Below the pieces are notes generated by a model, which ran no database searches, was not told the origin of the DNA, and saw nothing but the letters and a program-made list of their open reading frames with translations. From positions 1-60,947 of the forward strand of contig CAZHNS010000012.1 of assembly GCA_964534175.1 (NCBI GenBank): a stretch of 60,947 nucleotides of DNA, in the 5' to 3' direction. Shown in pieces: positions 24,609-34,853 of the stretch. The stretch comes from JAFGHJ01 sp964534175 (GTDB taxonomy: Bacteria > Hydrothermota > UBA3072). The translations under genes were made by a program, and so were the position numbers. The stretch's first letter is position 1. Every line of letters begins with the position of its first letter.

Positions 24609-27600
24609 ATGGCTAAGAAAAAAGGTAAGCAAGGTAAAAAAAATAGAAAATTTCAGATAACCGGTCGGGTAATTGATAGAAATACAAAAAAAGGAGTCCC
24701 CGGCCTGAAGGTCGAGGCTTGGGATAAGGATCTTATCTTTGACGATTTTATCGGTAAAACAGTCACAGACGAAAAGGGGAAGTTTATAATTGAATTTACG
24801 GAATCTCATTTTAAAGATATTTTCTTAGACCGGCGACCAGATTTGTTTTTTAATATATATGAGAAGAGTAAACTTATTAAAAGCACGGAAGATTCGGTTT
24901 TGTGGAATGTAAAGTCAGAGGGAAAAGAAGTTGTAATTGAAGTGGATTTTAAGACTTCGGATCAAATTTACAAAATCAACGGACGAGTCATGCAGCCAGA
25001 CGGCAGCCCTGTAAAGAATGCAATTGTTAAGGTTTTTGATAAGGGTATAGAAGAAGAAATCGAGCTCGGCGAGACAACTTCGGATAAAGAAGGCTATTAT
25101 GAGATACAATACGATGTTGAAACATTTAAACAGATCGGGAGTAAAAAACCTGATTTGGTAGTTCGTGCATACCAAAAGAAGAAAAAGAAACTCGTAGAGG
25201 TTGCTTATTCATCTGTAATTTACAATGCACAGTTAGTAGAGACTGTGGATCTAATCGAAGGTAATAAGGAATATAAAGGGCCTTCCGAATACAAAAAACT
25301 TTTAGATACAATTACTCCGCTTTTACAAGACGTCGAACTTGCCGACCTGACTGAGGAACATGTCGCTTTTTTATCCGGCAAAACCGGAATCGAACCGGAT
25401 CAAATTACTCATCTCGTAATCGCCTCTCGACACGCAAAGAAAAGTGGACTTCCGCAAGAGATATTCTACGGCTTATTTAGGCAAAATTTCCCAATTAGAC
25501 TGCCGGCACTTCTTGCCCAGAATACTGATGTCCAAAAAAGGGCGCTAGAGGCTGCTGTCAAGGACAATATTATTCCTGGAACAATGCCTTCTGAGCAAGT
25601 GCTGGAACGTTTTCAGCAACTTGTTGTTGATCATGCATTTGAACCACTGGAGCCTTTGCCGAGTGGAAAAACAACCTTTGGTGAGTTAATCGGTACCGTC
25701 CAATTGACTCCAACCCAGCAAAGAGAATTTTTAGATCTGTATGTAAATTATGAAGGACCTATTGAAGGGTTCTGGCAAGAGCTTGAAGAATCAGATTTCC
25801 AGTCATTTATTCAAGAATTGCAGTATACACTGCAATTAGCCATAGTGACAGGAAACTACCTTCCTTTAGTTGAACACATTAAACAAATGGAATCTATTAC
25901 CTGCCTAAGGGACCTGGCCGGTCTGGAATTGGATGACTGGAAAGGCATGATTGAAAAACAAAGCTTTCCTCCGGATGTACCTGGGAAAAGTGAAGGAGAA
26001 AAAGTAAATAACTATGCCCAAACGATTGTTCGTATAATCGAAGATGCCTTCCCATCGGCTGTCTTTGCCCATAAGTTGAGAAATGATACGGGATTTGCGA
26101 TACCTTTTCGAGAAATGATAGGTGAATTTCTCGTGGATGCACCGGAATTCGAGCTTGGTTCCACACAGATAGATACTTATTTGAAGGAAAATCCGGGCGC
26201 TTTTGCCGGAGTGGAAGATGAAGAAGGACTGATACAGCAACTCAAAACCATGGATCGACTTTTCCGAGTTACTCCACATTTTGAGCGATACGAAGCTGTA
26301 AAAGTATTGATGGAGAACGGCTTCAATTCGGCCCAGAGCATTGCTTTAATGGGACAGAGTAACTTTGCCAGCCAATATGCCGAAAGACTGGGCAATTACT
26401 GGAAAGCAAAAGCTATTTATAATAATGCTCTTCAGATGACTGCCATGACGTTAGCATTACATGCAAGATACAATTATGCATTCAACCAGCCCGGAATGTA
26501 TGTCTTACCTGATCTCGCTAAAAAAGTACAGAATATTCCCGATTGGAAAACACTGTTTGGGTCTTTCGAACTATGCGATTGTAAACACTGTGAATCCGTA
26601 CTTAGTCCTTCGGCTTATCTGGTTGATCTTCTATATTTTCTCTTAAAGTACAATCTAATAGAGCGAACGTCAGGACCTTATAACACAGTCAACTCAGCTT
26701 TTGGAGTTTTAACTGATCGAAGGCGCGACATTGCGCGAATTCAACTTTCCTGTGAAAATACAAATACACCTGTACCTTACGTCGATCTGGCAAACGAAAT
26801 ACTTGAAAATGCAGTAGCATATAACCCGGAGTATTATCAGACTACCGGAACAGCCGATGAACTGAGTTCTAATCCCGAGCATCTAAACGTCGCAGCCTAT
26901 AACAGACTTGCAGAAGCAATTTATCCCTGGCACTTGCCTTTTAATCTGTGGACGGAAGAAGCCCGCACATATTTGAAACACCTGGGAGTTCCTCGATACA
27001 AATTAATGGAAACATTCCAGAAAAACGGCGAGAATCCGGAGCCGGATGATCTTAAGATTGCTACTGAATACCTTGGCCTAACAACAAGAGAACAGGAAAT
27101 TATTACAGACTCTCCGCCTTCCGAACCCTGGCTATACTGGGGCTTTGTAGAAGAAACGGTTCCCGATCCGTCCGATGAAACTAAAACGATTAACTGGGTA
27201 GAGTTATTACAACGTGTTCCTATATTCCTTGAAAAATCAGGTCTCACCTACAAAGAAATGGAAGAATTTCTTGATACCCGATTTATCAATCCCGGCAGGT
27301 TTGAGCCGGAAAGCCAACAGGCTGAAATCGAAGTCTGCTTCGAAGATGCTTTCTGTAACGTTGATGAAGCAACGATTACTAACTTGACCTCTGAAACTCT
27401 TAACAAAATCCACCGATTTGTACGTCTCTGGCGTAAGATAAACTGGAGCACGAAAGAACTGGATATAGTTCTCAGTGTGCTGAAAAACCCTCAAATTGAA
27501 ACGCCCGAGATCGATGAAGATTTTTTATTGAAGCTATGGCGTCTCCATCGTCTACACACGGATATTAAAGTACCTATAGTTAACCTCTTAAGCTTCTGGA

Positions 27601-30600
27601 GTAGTATCAACACAGATGATTATAAAGGGCAAATTAAATCTCTCTATGATAAGTTATTTTTAAACAAATCCGTTCTCAATCCTGAAGATGAAATATTTAT
27701 CCTTAATGATGAGAGAAACGAACTTGAAAATCCAAATGCCCAAATTACCGACTATGCTGCCGGTATTCAGGCAGCAATAGAGATTAGAGACTCGGAACTA
27801 TCACTGTTACTTGGGCTCGAGTGGTTATTTAACATTAGCTGGGATTCCGAAGTACAAACTTCCTTAAATAACTGTGTTGTACCGGAAGATTTGCTGCGGG
27901 AATTTATAGATCAGGGGATTCAACTCTCCGAAAACCGAGAGGTTCAGGTTGTAAAAGAAAATAGCAAATGGCAAATAACCGATGGAGAACTCTTGTTCAC
28001 AATCCGCAGAGATGTGATACAGGAGAAATTCCACATCTATGCACACAGAGAAACTGTAGTGGATGATGTGCTCAACCTTACGAATTTATCTCGTATATAT
28101 CGAATTGTGACCCTCTCAAAAGCATTAAAGATATCTATAGGAGAATTCCTTTCAATTAAGAAACTGACTGGGACTGCTCCCTTTTTCGACCTTCCCAACT
28201 CTCAACATTTAAGGACTACGTTAAAGTTCGTTGAAAAGGTGCAAAAGATAAGAAAATTAAACTTTAATATTTCTGAACTGGATTATTTGCTGCGTCATAT
28301 TTATAGAGAGTCAGAAGGCATTGCCCTGTCAAAATCCGAGATAGCCTTAATTCTCGGCGAAATTCGTGATGAGCTTCAGAAAATCGCAGCAGAAAACAAA
28401 CTTGTACCCGATCCTACAGGCGAATTAACAGCCATGAAACTGACCTGGCTTAAATGGGACAAGTCACTCATCCAAAACGTAATTGGTACTCTTGATAATA
28501 GCAGAGATTTTGTGACGGATTTAACGGCATTACCTGGTAGCAATTTTGAATTCCCGGAGAAGTTTAAAGATAGAATTTATTTTGATTCAGATAATAAAAA
28601 GCTTCATTTTGCAGGTTTGATGAGTGCGGATGAAAGAAAAATATTGTTAGAGCTTTCCGGACAAAAAAAATATCAGAAAGCAATAAAAGAATTATTTGAA
28701 AAGGCTAGAACTTTTATAGCGGAACGGACGAAGGCTTACGAACTGCCTCCTTTTTCTGCCCCACTGGAAAACTTTCCACCGCAGGTTATCATTCCGGATG
28801 AATTGAAAGACAAAATCTACTATGATGAGAATATTAAGGCTCTATTTTTCATCGGATGGATGACGGAAACCGAGAGAGATACTTTGATTGAATTCTTACC
28901 TGATTGTGCAGAGGCTATTGATATGCTTTTCCAGGCTCCCTTTGCTCTCGAGGTAGTACCTGAAAATCGATTTTTAAATGAAAATGATATTTCGAAATTA
29001 TTGAAGGCGTCAAATATTTCCAGCCGCTTCGAGATTGTTGTTGAGAAGCTATTATTTTATATTCGATATTTGCAGAGCGTAAATCTTATCATTCAGAAAA
29101 TCGCGGATTCTTTGAAACTTGATGTAAAAACGACTGAGCAACTTTTAACCCACTATGTAACTTTACCAGCCGATTACGAATCCGGAAATAAAGCTATTGA
29201 AATATTTCTCTCACAATTTTTTACTGAGAGCAATCCGAATGTCGAGATCACTTTTTCCTTATTCCCTGAACAATTCAATGTTTATATCCTGCTTCATAAG
29301 ATTGCCTTAATTATTACAAAACTCGGCGTTACAGTTGACGAAATACCGCTGCTTTTCCAGGGGAACCCTGAGGTATGGGGTGATAGGGGTTGGGCAGACT
29401 TGAATTTCTTGCCATTATCTACCGGGGAGAATTCGCATCCTTTATTCAATGTAGCGGAGAAATTGTTTGATTTATTTACCTTCAGAGATCTTTTATTACC
29501 TGGAGAACCAACTCTATTTGAAATCTTGAACATGGCTTTTAATGCGGATCCGGACCGTATTGTAAATTTCTTGAAAGCTTTGAGTGAACGGACCCGGTGG
29601 AGTCTGGAGGACCTTCAACAACTGGTAGGTTGGTTTGGCTTTGATATAGGTGATTTTTTAAATACTAAAGCACTTGTCAGGTTCATGGCATGTTTCGAAA
29701 TAATAAAAAGACTTGGCGTATCTGCCGAGAAAATTTGTGACTGGATTAGTATTCCTCAAGATCCCGATGAGGTCTTAGGAAGAGCCTGTCAAAATGCACG
29801 TACAATCAAGCAGGCTGCAAAAGCGAAATACGATAATGAACGATGGCTGGAGGTAGCGAAACCGCTCAGAGACGATTTACGAGAGAAACAGCGCTCTGCC
29901 CTTGTGTCGTACCTGATAGCACATTACGCTTTCAGGGATAAGGTATTAAAGAACTCGAACGAACTTTATTCACATTTCCTGATTGATCCTGAAATGAGCC
30001 CCTGTATGATGACTTCTCGTTTAAAGCTGGCAATCAGTACAGTACAACTATTTATTCAGCGTTGCCTGATGAATCTTGAAGATTGGGAAATACCAAACGC
30101 AAAAATCGCCCAGGAATGGAGCAGTCAATGGGAATGGATGAAAAATTACCGTGTTTGGGAAGCTAATCGTAAAATTTTTCTCTATCCCGAGAACTGGATT
30201 GAACCGGAGCTTCGGGATGACAAATCGCCATTCTTCGAAGACCTCGAAAACGAGCTCCTGCAGAATGAAATAACCTCAGATAATGTTGAGAAAGCGTTCC
30301 TGAACTACCTTGAGAAACTTGATGAGGTTGGCCGTCTGGAAATTTGCGGTATGTACCATGAAGTCGAAAAAGAAGCTCCGAATGAAACGTGCAAGAACAC
30401 CATAGATGTTTTCCATGTTTTCGGTCGGACCCGAGGTATTCCGCACATCTATTATTATCGTCGCCGTATTGCCACAGGAGGCGAAACGATATATTGGACT
30501 CCCTGGGAAACAGTTGATCTTGATATCGAGGGGGACCATTTGATTCCGGTTGTTTGGAACCGGCGCCTACATCTTTTTTGGCCGATTTTTACTGGGAAGG

Positions 30601-33600
30601 AAAACAAAGAGGAAGAGATTTCTAAATACTGGGAGATCCAGATAGCCTGGAGTGAATATAAGAATGGGAAATGGACACCAAATAAGGTCTCGAAGGAAAA
30701 GTTTAAAGCTTGGTACTATGATAAAACAGATTTTTTATTCAAAATACCTTTCCCAAATAGCGAAGAATTATTTATAGATTGTTTATATTGGTGTAAATAT
30801 AATTCGTATGATCTTTTCTTTTATCTAAAGAGTTTTAAGCTTACGAGTTGTGAAAAAATTATACATTTAGTGTTTGATTCAAGAGACGCTTCAATATGCA
30901 GTGCTTATAATCTCCAATTTATTCCTCCTAACACGAGAATTGAGTCCATGACCTTTCTGGAAGATGGCGAGTATCCACTTATTTTAAACTCAGGGAATAC
31001 AGATATCCTTGGAAAATTTATACAAAATACAAGAGAGGATATCCTGACGCTTTCGAAGACTCCGGGAACCTTTATAATTTCCTATCCCCATCAGTTTGCT
31101 CAATTTGTTTCTCAGGCGCCTTTTTTCTTTACAGACGATACTAGGACCTTCTTTGTAACACCTCAAGGTACTGGTGTTTACGACCCTGCGGATCCGCCGG
31201 ATATATATGAGCCAAATATACCAGAAATGGAATGGAAGAACCCAAATAAAGTACAGCCAGAGCAAATTGAAGAGATTTTGCCCGATTATTTTGAATTCAT
31301 TCCGCCGTATGAACACTGGGAAGAAATGTTACCTCCTATCATAGATGTGGATCCTCCCGTCGTTGAAGAGACTTTTCCTAGCGGTGGATTTTATGAAGAA
31401 TCTACCGAACTACCACCTGACAATAACTTTTATAATATAAATGGCGAGTCCGGAACAATGAGACATACAAGAAGTAATACTTCTTTTTTATCTACCGAAA
31501 GTACTTCAATGGCAGTAGCCAATTCTTCATTTGCCACCCCTGTATATGGAAAGACATATCTTTTTGAGACCTTTTACCATCCTTATGTATGCGAGTTTGC
31601 CAAAAAAATAAACCGTGATGGCATTGATGGTCTTTTACAACGACGAGTACAGTTACTAAATTCCTTATTGTTCAGTTTTGAGCATGAAGGGCAGGTTGGA
31701 ACAGATATAACTTTTTGGAAAGAAGCTTTTATTGCTCACGGCTATACGCTTTCTGATAATGCCGATATTTCAATCAAGGAAGAGACAATGCCTAATGAAG
31801 ATGCAGGTTTTTCAGCGATAATAATAAAAGATAGAGGAGCTATCTATAAAGCGATAGAAGAAGCAAATAAAGTGTACGTTTACAAGGACCTGTTCGAAGA
31901 AGTGTATGAGCCTGAAGAGGTTGTTGACAAACCCTATCCTTATGAAGATGTCGATTTCGAATTAGATGGCGCATATTCATTGTATAATTGGGAGATATTT
32001 TTCCATACGCCACTGATGGTAGCCGACAGTCTAAGCAAAAACCAAAAATTCGCAGAAGCCCAGAAGTGGTTCCACTACATTTTTGATCCTACAGATACTT
32101 CTACCCTTGAAGTACCGCAAAAGTACTGGAAACTAGGTCCTTTCCTTGAAGCTTCGGATGAGGAGGCAGCCACGACATTGGAAGAGCTACTGACGAAAGA
32201 AAAAGAGGAACTGGAGAAACAGGTAAATGAGTGGAAAGATAATCCGTTTAGACCGCATTTTATTGCTCGTATGCGGATTATTGCCTATCAAAAGACAGTT
32301 GTTATGAAGTATATCGACAACCTTATCGCATGGGGAGACCAGCTGTTTCGCAGAGATACCATCGAATCAATCAACGAAGCAGTCCAGCTTTATATACTTG
32401 CAGCAGAAATTCTTGGTAAGCGACCCGAAGACATCCCTCCACATACAGAACCTCCAGTCAAAACTTTTAATGATTTAGTGGAAGGAGAACTGGATGCATT
32501 TTCAAACGCTATGGTCTATGCAGAGAACTTTCTCTCGCCTCCTGAATCGACTGCTTCAATCGGAACAGACAAAATGCAGATGTTAGGACCATCATTTTAT
32601 CTTTGCGATACTCCAACTTGCTGTGAAGTGAAGGATAATGGGATGCTCTACTTCTGTATACCCAAAAATGAAAAATTGCTTTCATACTGGGATACGGTTG
32701 CTGATCGCCTTTTTAAGATCCGTCACTGCATGACCATTGAGGGTGTTGTACGTCAATTGCCCCTCTTCGAACCTCCAATTGAACCAGGACTTCTGGTTCG
32801 CGCCGTTGCCGCAGGGGTGGATATCAACAGCGCCTTGAATGACCTCAACGCACCACTGCCTCATTACCGTTTCCAGTATATGCTTCAAAAAGCGATAGAA
32901 TTTTGTGCTGACGTTAAGAATCTTGGATCTTCTTTGCTTTCCACTCTTGAAAAGCGTGACGCTGAGGAACTATCTCTGCTTCGTTCAAGGCATGAAGTAA
33001 AATTGCTTGAAGCGGTAAAACAGGTCAGAAAACAGCAAATTTCTGAAGCAAAAGAGTCTTTGAATGCATTAAATAGAGCTCTTGAAGCTTCAGAAATTCG
33101 ATATGAATTTTACAAAGATATCGACAAAATAAGCGAAAAAGAAAAACTGTATCTTAAAAAGCTGAGAACTTCTCAGGTGTTACAGTCAACAGGGCAGGGA
33201 TACGATATTGCAGCCTCGATAGCTTACCTTATACCCGATTTCACGGCTGGCTTATGTGCGGGATCTACTTATGGAGGTTCAAATGTAGGGAGCGCTCTGC
33301 GGGCTTACGGCGGCGTTTATAATTTTCTGGCTTCCATAGAATCTTACCGGGCAAATAGAGCTTCAATATTAGCTGGATATGATAGGAGGTGGAATGAATG
33401 GAAACTTCAAGAAAAAATTGCCGTGAAAGAAGTTGACCAGAATAAAAAACAAATACTTGCGGCCGAAATACGACTGGCTATGGCAGAAAAAGAGCTGGAA
33501 AATCACAATACACAAATTGAAAATGCTCGTGAAATCGAGAACTTCATGAAAGATAAATTTACCAATAAAGAATTGTATAACTGGATGACATCCCAGATAT

Positions 33601-34817
33601 CTACTGTATATTTTCAGAGTTATCAGATGGCTTATGATATGGCAAAGCGAGCAGAAAAGGCTTTTCAACATGAATTGGGTGAATATGACGTAACCTTTAT
33701 CAAATTCGGCTACTGGGATAGTTTGAAAAAAGGTCTGTTAAGTGGAGAAAAACTCCATTATGACCTCAAGAGGGTGGAGAAAGCTTACCTGGATAAAAAC
33801 AAACGGGAATATGAAATTACCAAACACATCTCAGTTTCTATGCTGGATCCTGTAGCATTTATAAAGTTAAAAGAAACCGGTGAATGCTTTGTAAATTTGC
33901 CGGAAGATATTTTTGATATTGATTACCCGGGTCATTATATGCGCCGTATCAAGGCGGTTAGACTCACGATCCCCTGCGTTACGGGTCCTTACACCAGTGT
34001 GAACTGTACACTTACACTGTTAAGTAATACGGTTAGGAGAAATAGTTCTCTACCAGACAATGATCCGAACAACTATGCCCGTGCTGAGGAAGGTGACGAT
34101 CCCCGCTTTAGAGACAGCGTTGGAGCGATTCAGTCCATTGCTACCAGTAGCGGACAGAACGACAGTGGTGTATTTGAACTGAACTTCCGCGATGAAAGAT
34201 ATCTACCGTTTGAAGGTGCGGGCGCGATTAGCAATTGGCGCATCAAACTGCCTAAAGAATGTAATAATTTTGACTTTAACACTATCTCTGACGTAATTTT
34301 ACACATCAATTATACGGCCAGAGAAGGTGGAACGACATTGAAACAGGCTGCTATGGATTGTATTGTTTCGAAACTTCCAAAAGAAGGTATTCTTCGAATG
34401 TTCAGCGCAAAGCATGAATTCTCTAACGAATGGGCAAAATTTCTCAGTTCCGAAGGCGAGGAAGCGTTACCTATTCTTGAATTGGATTTAAACGAATCAC
34501 AATTCCCGTACATATTTAGAGACAAGGAAATCACGTTGAATACCGCACATTTCTTTTTGAAATTAAAAGAAGGTCTTGAATATGACGATGCGAGTCCTTT
34601 GTCCTTCGAGCTTAAGAGAGAAGAGGGTTACGAATCCGGTGAGTGCGAATTCGAAAAAAACGGGAGCCCAATTAGCGAATTGCCTTACAGCAGACTCGAA
34701 GGGATAAATGGAAGTTTGGGGAAATGGTACCTCGAAGTTGCGAATTTGGGAATTGCTCTTGGGACTATCGAGAATATTTTGATAGTCTTTGAGTACTCGG
34801 TGGATCTTTCAGAATAA
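24609..34817 (+). CDS. Giant Tc toxin TcA subunit with two N-terminal beta-sandwich domains
   Basis: About 3,402 residues; insect-pathogen TcA proteins are about 2,500. Two N-terminal carboxypeptidase-regulatory/transthyretin-like domains (about 16-115, QITGRVIDRNTKKGVPGLKV; about 118-215, KINGRVMQPDGSPVKNAIVK) precede the toxin proper. The VRP1-type motif LCDCKHCESVLSPSAYLVDL is near residue 655. A neuraminidase-like domain is at about 1910-1995 (VFHVFGRTRGIPHIYYYRRR, WNRRLHLFWPIF). Helical shaft and channel segments run from about 2790, with a Gly-rich tip (CAGSTYGGSNVGSALRAYGG, about 2880-2900). A TcB-binding end starts near 3100 (DYPGHYMRRIKAVRLTIPCV). TcA pentamers bind target cells and inject the TcB-TcC cargo. 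The start is the ATG after AAGGAGAG; an upstream in-frame TTG is unlikely. No signal peptide. Confidence 0.93.
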   Translation: MAKKKGKQGKKNRKFQITGRVIDRNTKKGVPGLKVEAWDKDLIFDDFIGKTVTDEKGKFIIEFTESHFKDIFLDRRPDLFFNIYEKSKLIKSTEDSVLWNVKSEGKEVVIEVDFKTSDQIYKINGRVMQPDGSPVKNAIVKVFDKGIEEEIELGETTSDKEGYYEIQYDVETFKQIGSKKPDLVVRAYQKKKKKLVEVAYSSVIYNAQLVETVDLIEGNKEYKGPSEYKKLLDTITPLLQDVELADLTEEHVAFLSGKTGIEPDQITHLVIASRHAKKSGLPQEIFYGLFRQNFPIRLPALLAQNTDVQKRALEAAVKDNIIPGTMPSEQVLERFQQLVVDHAFEPLEPLPSGKTTFGELIGTVQLTPTQQREFLDLYVNYEGPIEGFWQELEESDFQSFIQELQYTLQLAIVTGNYLPLVEHIKQMESITCLRDLAGLELDDWKGMIEKQSFPPDVPGKSEGEKVNNYAQTIVRIIEDAFPSAVFAHKLRNDTGFAIPFREMIGEFLVDAPEFELGSTQIDTYLKENPGAFAGVEDEEGLIQQLKTMDRLFRVTPHFERYEAVKVLMENGFNSAQSIALMGQSNFASQYAERLGNYWKAKAIYNNALQMTAMTLALHARYNYAFNQPGMYVLPDLAKKVQNIPDWKTLFGSFELCDCKHCESVLSPSAYLVDLLYFLLKYNLIERTSGPYNTVNSAFGVLTDRRRDIARIQLSCENTNTPVPYVDLANEILENAVAYNPEYYQTTGTADELSSNPEHLNVAAYNRLAEAIYPWHLPFNLWTEEARTYLKHLGVPRYKLMETFQKNGENPEPDDLKIATEYLGLTTREQEIITDSPPSEPWLYWGFVEETVPDPSDETKTINWVELLQRVPIFLEKSGLTYKEMEEFLDTRFINPGRFEPESQQAEIEVCFEDAFCNVDEATITNLTSETLNKIHRFVRLWRKINWSTKELDIVLSVLKNPQIETPEIDEDFLLKLWRLHRLHTDIKVPIVNLLSFWSSINTDDYKGQIKSLYDKLFLNKSVLNPEDEIFILNDERNELENPNAQITDYAAGIQAAIEIRDSELSLLLGLEWLFNISWDSEVQTSLNNCVVPEDLLREFIDQGIQLSENREVQVVKENSKWQITDGELLFTIRRDVIQEKFHIYAHRETVVDDVLNLTNLSRIYRIVTLSKALKISIGEFLSIKKLTGTAPFFDLPNSQHLRTTLKFVEKVQKIRKLNFNISELDYLLRHIYRESEGIALSKSEIALILGEIRDELQKIAAENKLVPDPTGELTAMKLTWLKWDKSLIQNVIGTLDNSRDFVTDLTALPGSNFEFPEKFKDRIYFDSDNKKLHFAGLMSADERKILLELSGQKKYQKAIKELFEKARTFIAERTKAYELPPFSAPLENFPPQVIIPDELKDKIYYDENIKALFFIGWMTETERDTLIEFLPDCAEAIDMLFQAPFALEVVPENRFLNENDISKLLKASNISSRFEIVVEKLLFYIRYLQSVNLIIQKIADSLKLDVKTTEQLLTHYVTLPADYESGNKAIEIFLSQFFTESNPNVEITFSLFPEQFNVYILLHKIALIITKLGVTVDEIPLLFQGNPEVWGDRGWADLNFLPLSTGENSHPLFNVAEKLFDLFTFRDLLLPGEPTLFEILNMAFNADPDRIVNFLKALSERTRWSLEDLQQLVGWFGFDIGDFLNTKALVRFMACFEIIKRLGVSAEKICDWISIPQDPDEVLGRACQNARTIKQAAKAKYDNERWLEVAKPLRDDLREKQRSALVSYLIAHYAFRDKVLKNSNELYSHFLIDPEMSPCMMTSRLKLAISTVQLFIQRCLMNLEDWEIPNAKIAQEWSSQWEWMKNYRVWEANRKIFLYPENWIEPELRDDKSPFFEDLENELLQNEITSDNVEKAFLNYLEKLDEVGRLEICGMYHEVEKEAPNETCKNTIDVFHVFGRTRGIPHIYYYRRRIATGGETIYWTPWETVDLDIEGDHLIPVVWNRRLHLFWPIFTGKENKEEEISKYWEIQIAWSEYKNGKWTPNKVSKEKFKAWYYDKTDFLFKIPFPNSEELFIDCLYWCKYNSYDLFFYLKSFKLTSCEKIIHLVFDSRDASICSAYNLQFIPPNTRIESMTFLEDGEYPLILNSGNTDILGKFIQNTREDILTLSKTPGTFIISYPHQFAQFVSQAPFFFTDDTRTFFVTPQGTGVYDPADPPDIYEPNIPEMEWKNPNKVQPEQIEEILPDYFEFIPPYEHWEEMLPPIIDVDPPVVEETFPSGGFYEESTELPPDNNFYNINGESGTMRHTRSNTSFLSTESTSMAVANSSFATPVYGKTYLFETFYHPYVCEFAKKINRDGIDGLLQRRVQLLNSLLFSFEHEGQVGTDITFWKEAFIAHGYTLSDNADISIKEETMPNEDAGFSAIIIKDRGAIYKAIEEANKVYVYKDLFEEVYEPEEVVDKPYPYEDVDFELDGAYSLYNWEIFFHTPLMVADSLSKNQKFAEAQKWFHYIFDPTDTSTLEVPQKYWKLGPFLEASDEEAATTLEELLTKEKEELEKQVNEWKDNPFRPHFIARMRIIAYQKTVVMKYIDNLIAWGDQLFRRDTIESINEAVQLYILAAEILGKRPEDIPPHTEPPVKTFNDLVEGELDAFSNAMVYAENFLSPPESTASIGTDKMQMLGPSFYLCDTPTCCEVKDNGMLYFCIPKNEKLLSYWDTVADRLFKIRHCMTIEGVVRQLPLFEPPIEPGLLVRAVAAGVDINSALNDLNAPLPHYRFQYMLQKAIEFCADVKNLGSSLLSTLEKRDAEELSLLRSRHEVKLLEAVKQVRKQQISEAKESLNALNRALEASEIRYEFYKDIDKISEKEKLYLKKLRTSQVLQSTGQGYDIAASIAYLIPDFTAGLCAGSTYGGSNVGSALRAYGGVYNFLASIESYRANRASILAGYDRRWNEWKLQEKIAVKEVDQNKKQILAAEIRLAMAEKELENHNTQIENAREIENFMKDKFTNKELYNWMTSQISTVYFQSYQMAYDMAKRAEKAFQHELGEYDVTFIKFGYWDSLKKGLLSGEKLHYDLKRVEKAYLDKNKREYEITKHISVSMLDPVAFIKLKETGECFVNLPEDIFDIDYPGHYMRRIKAVRLTIPCVTGPYTSVNCTLTLLSNTVRRNSSLPDNDPNNYARAEEGDDPRFRDSVGAIQSIATSSGQNDSGVFELNFRDERYLPFEGAGAISNWRIKLPKECNNFDFNTISDVILHINYTAREGGTTLKQAAMDCIVSKLPKEGILRMFSAKHEFSNEWAKFLSSEGEEALPILELDLNESQFPYIFRDKEITLNTAHFFLKLKEGLEYDDASPLSFELKREEGYESGECEFEKNGSPISELPYSRLEGINGSLGKWYLEVANLGIALGTIENILIVFEYSVDLSE

Positions 34818-34825
34818 ACAAAAAA

Positions 34826-34851
34826 AGAACCTTTGTGTTCTCTGCAGTTGA
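34826..34851. repeat. Intergenic phrase repeat (CCTTTGTGTTCTCTGCAGTT type)
   Basis: CCTTTGTGTTCTCTGCAGTT between the convergent TcA and EamA genes resembles CCTCTGTGCTCTCTGTGGTT at 35872-35891. No transcription terminator is visible here. Confidence 0.4.
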
Positions 34852-34853
34852 AT

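Noticed and set aside
30340..30600. Active sialidase within the TcA protein
   Set aside because: The neuraminidase-like domain of TcA is a structural name. I see no sialidase Asp-box repeats or catalytic set, so no enzyme activity is claimed.
16769..34817. Extracellular contractile injection system or phage tail
   Set aside because: No sheath, tube, baseplate, spike or AAA ATPase genes are present; the two large genes carry Tc-specific domains instead.
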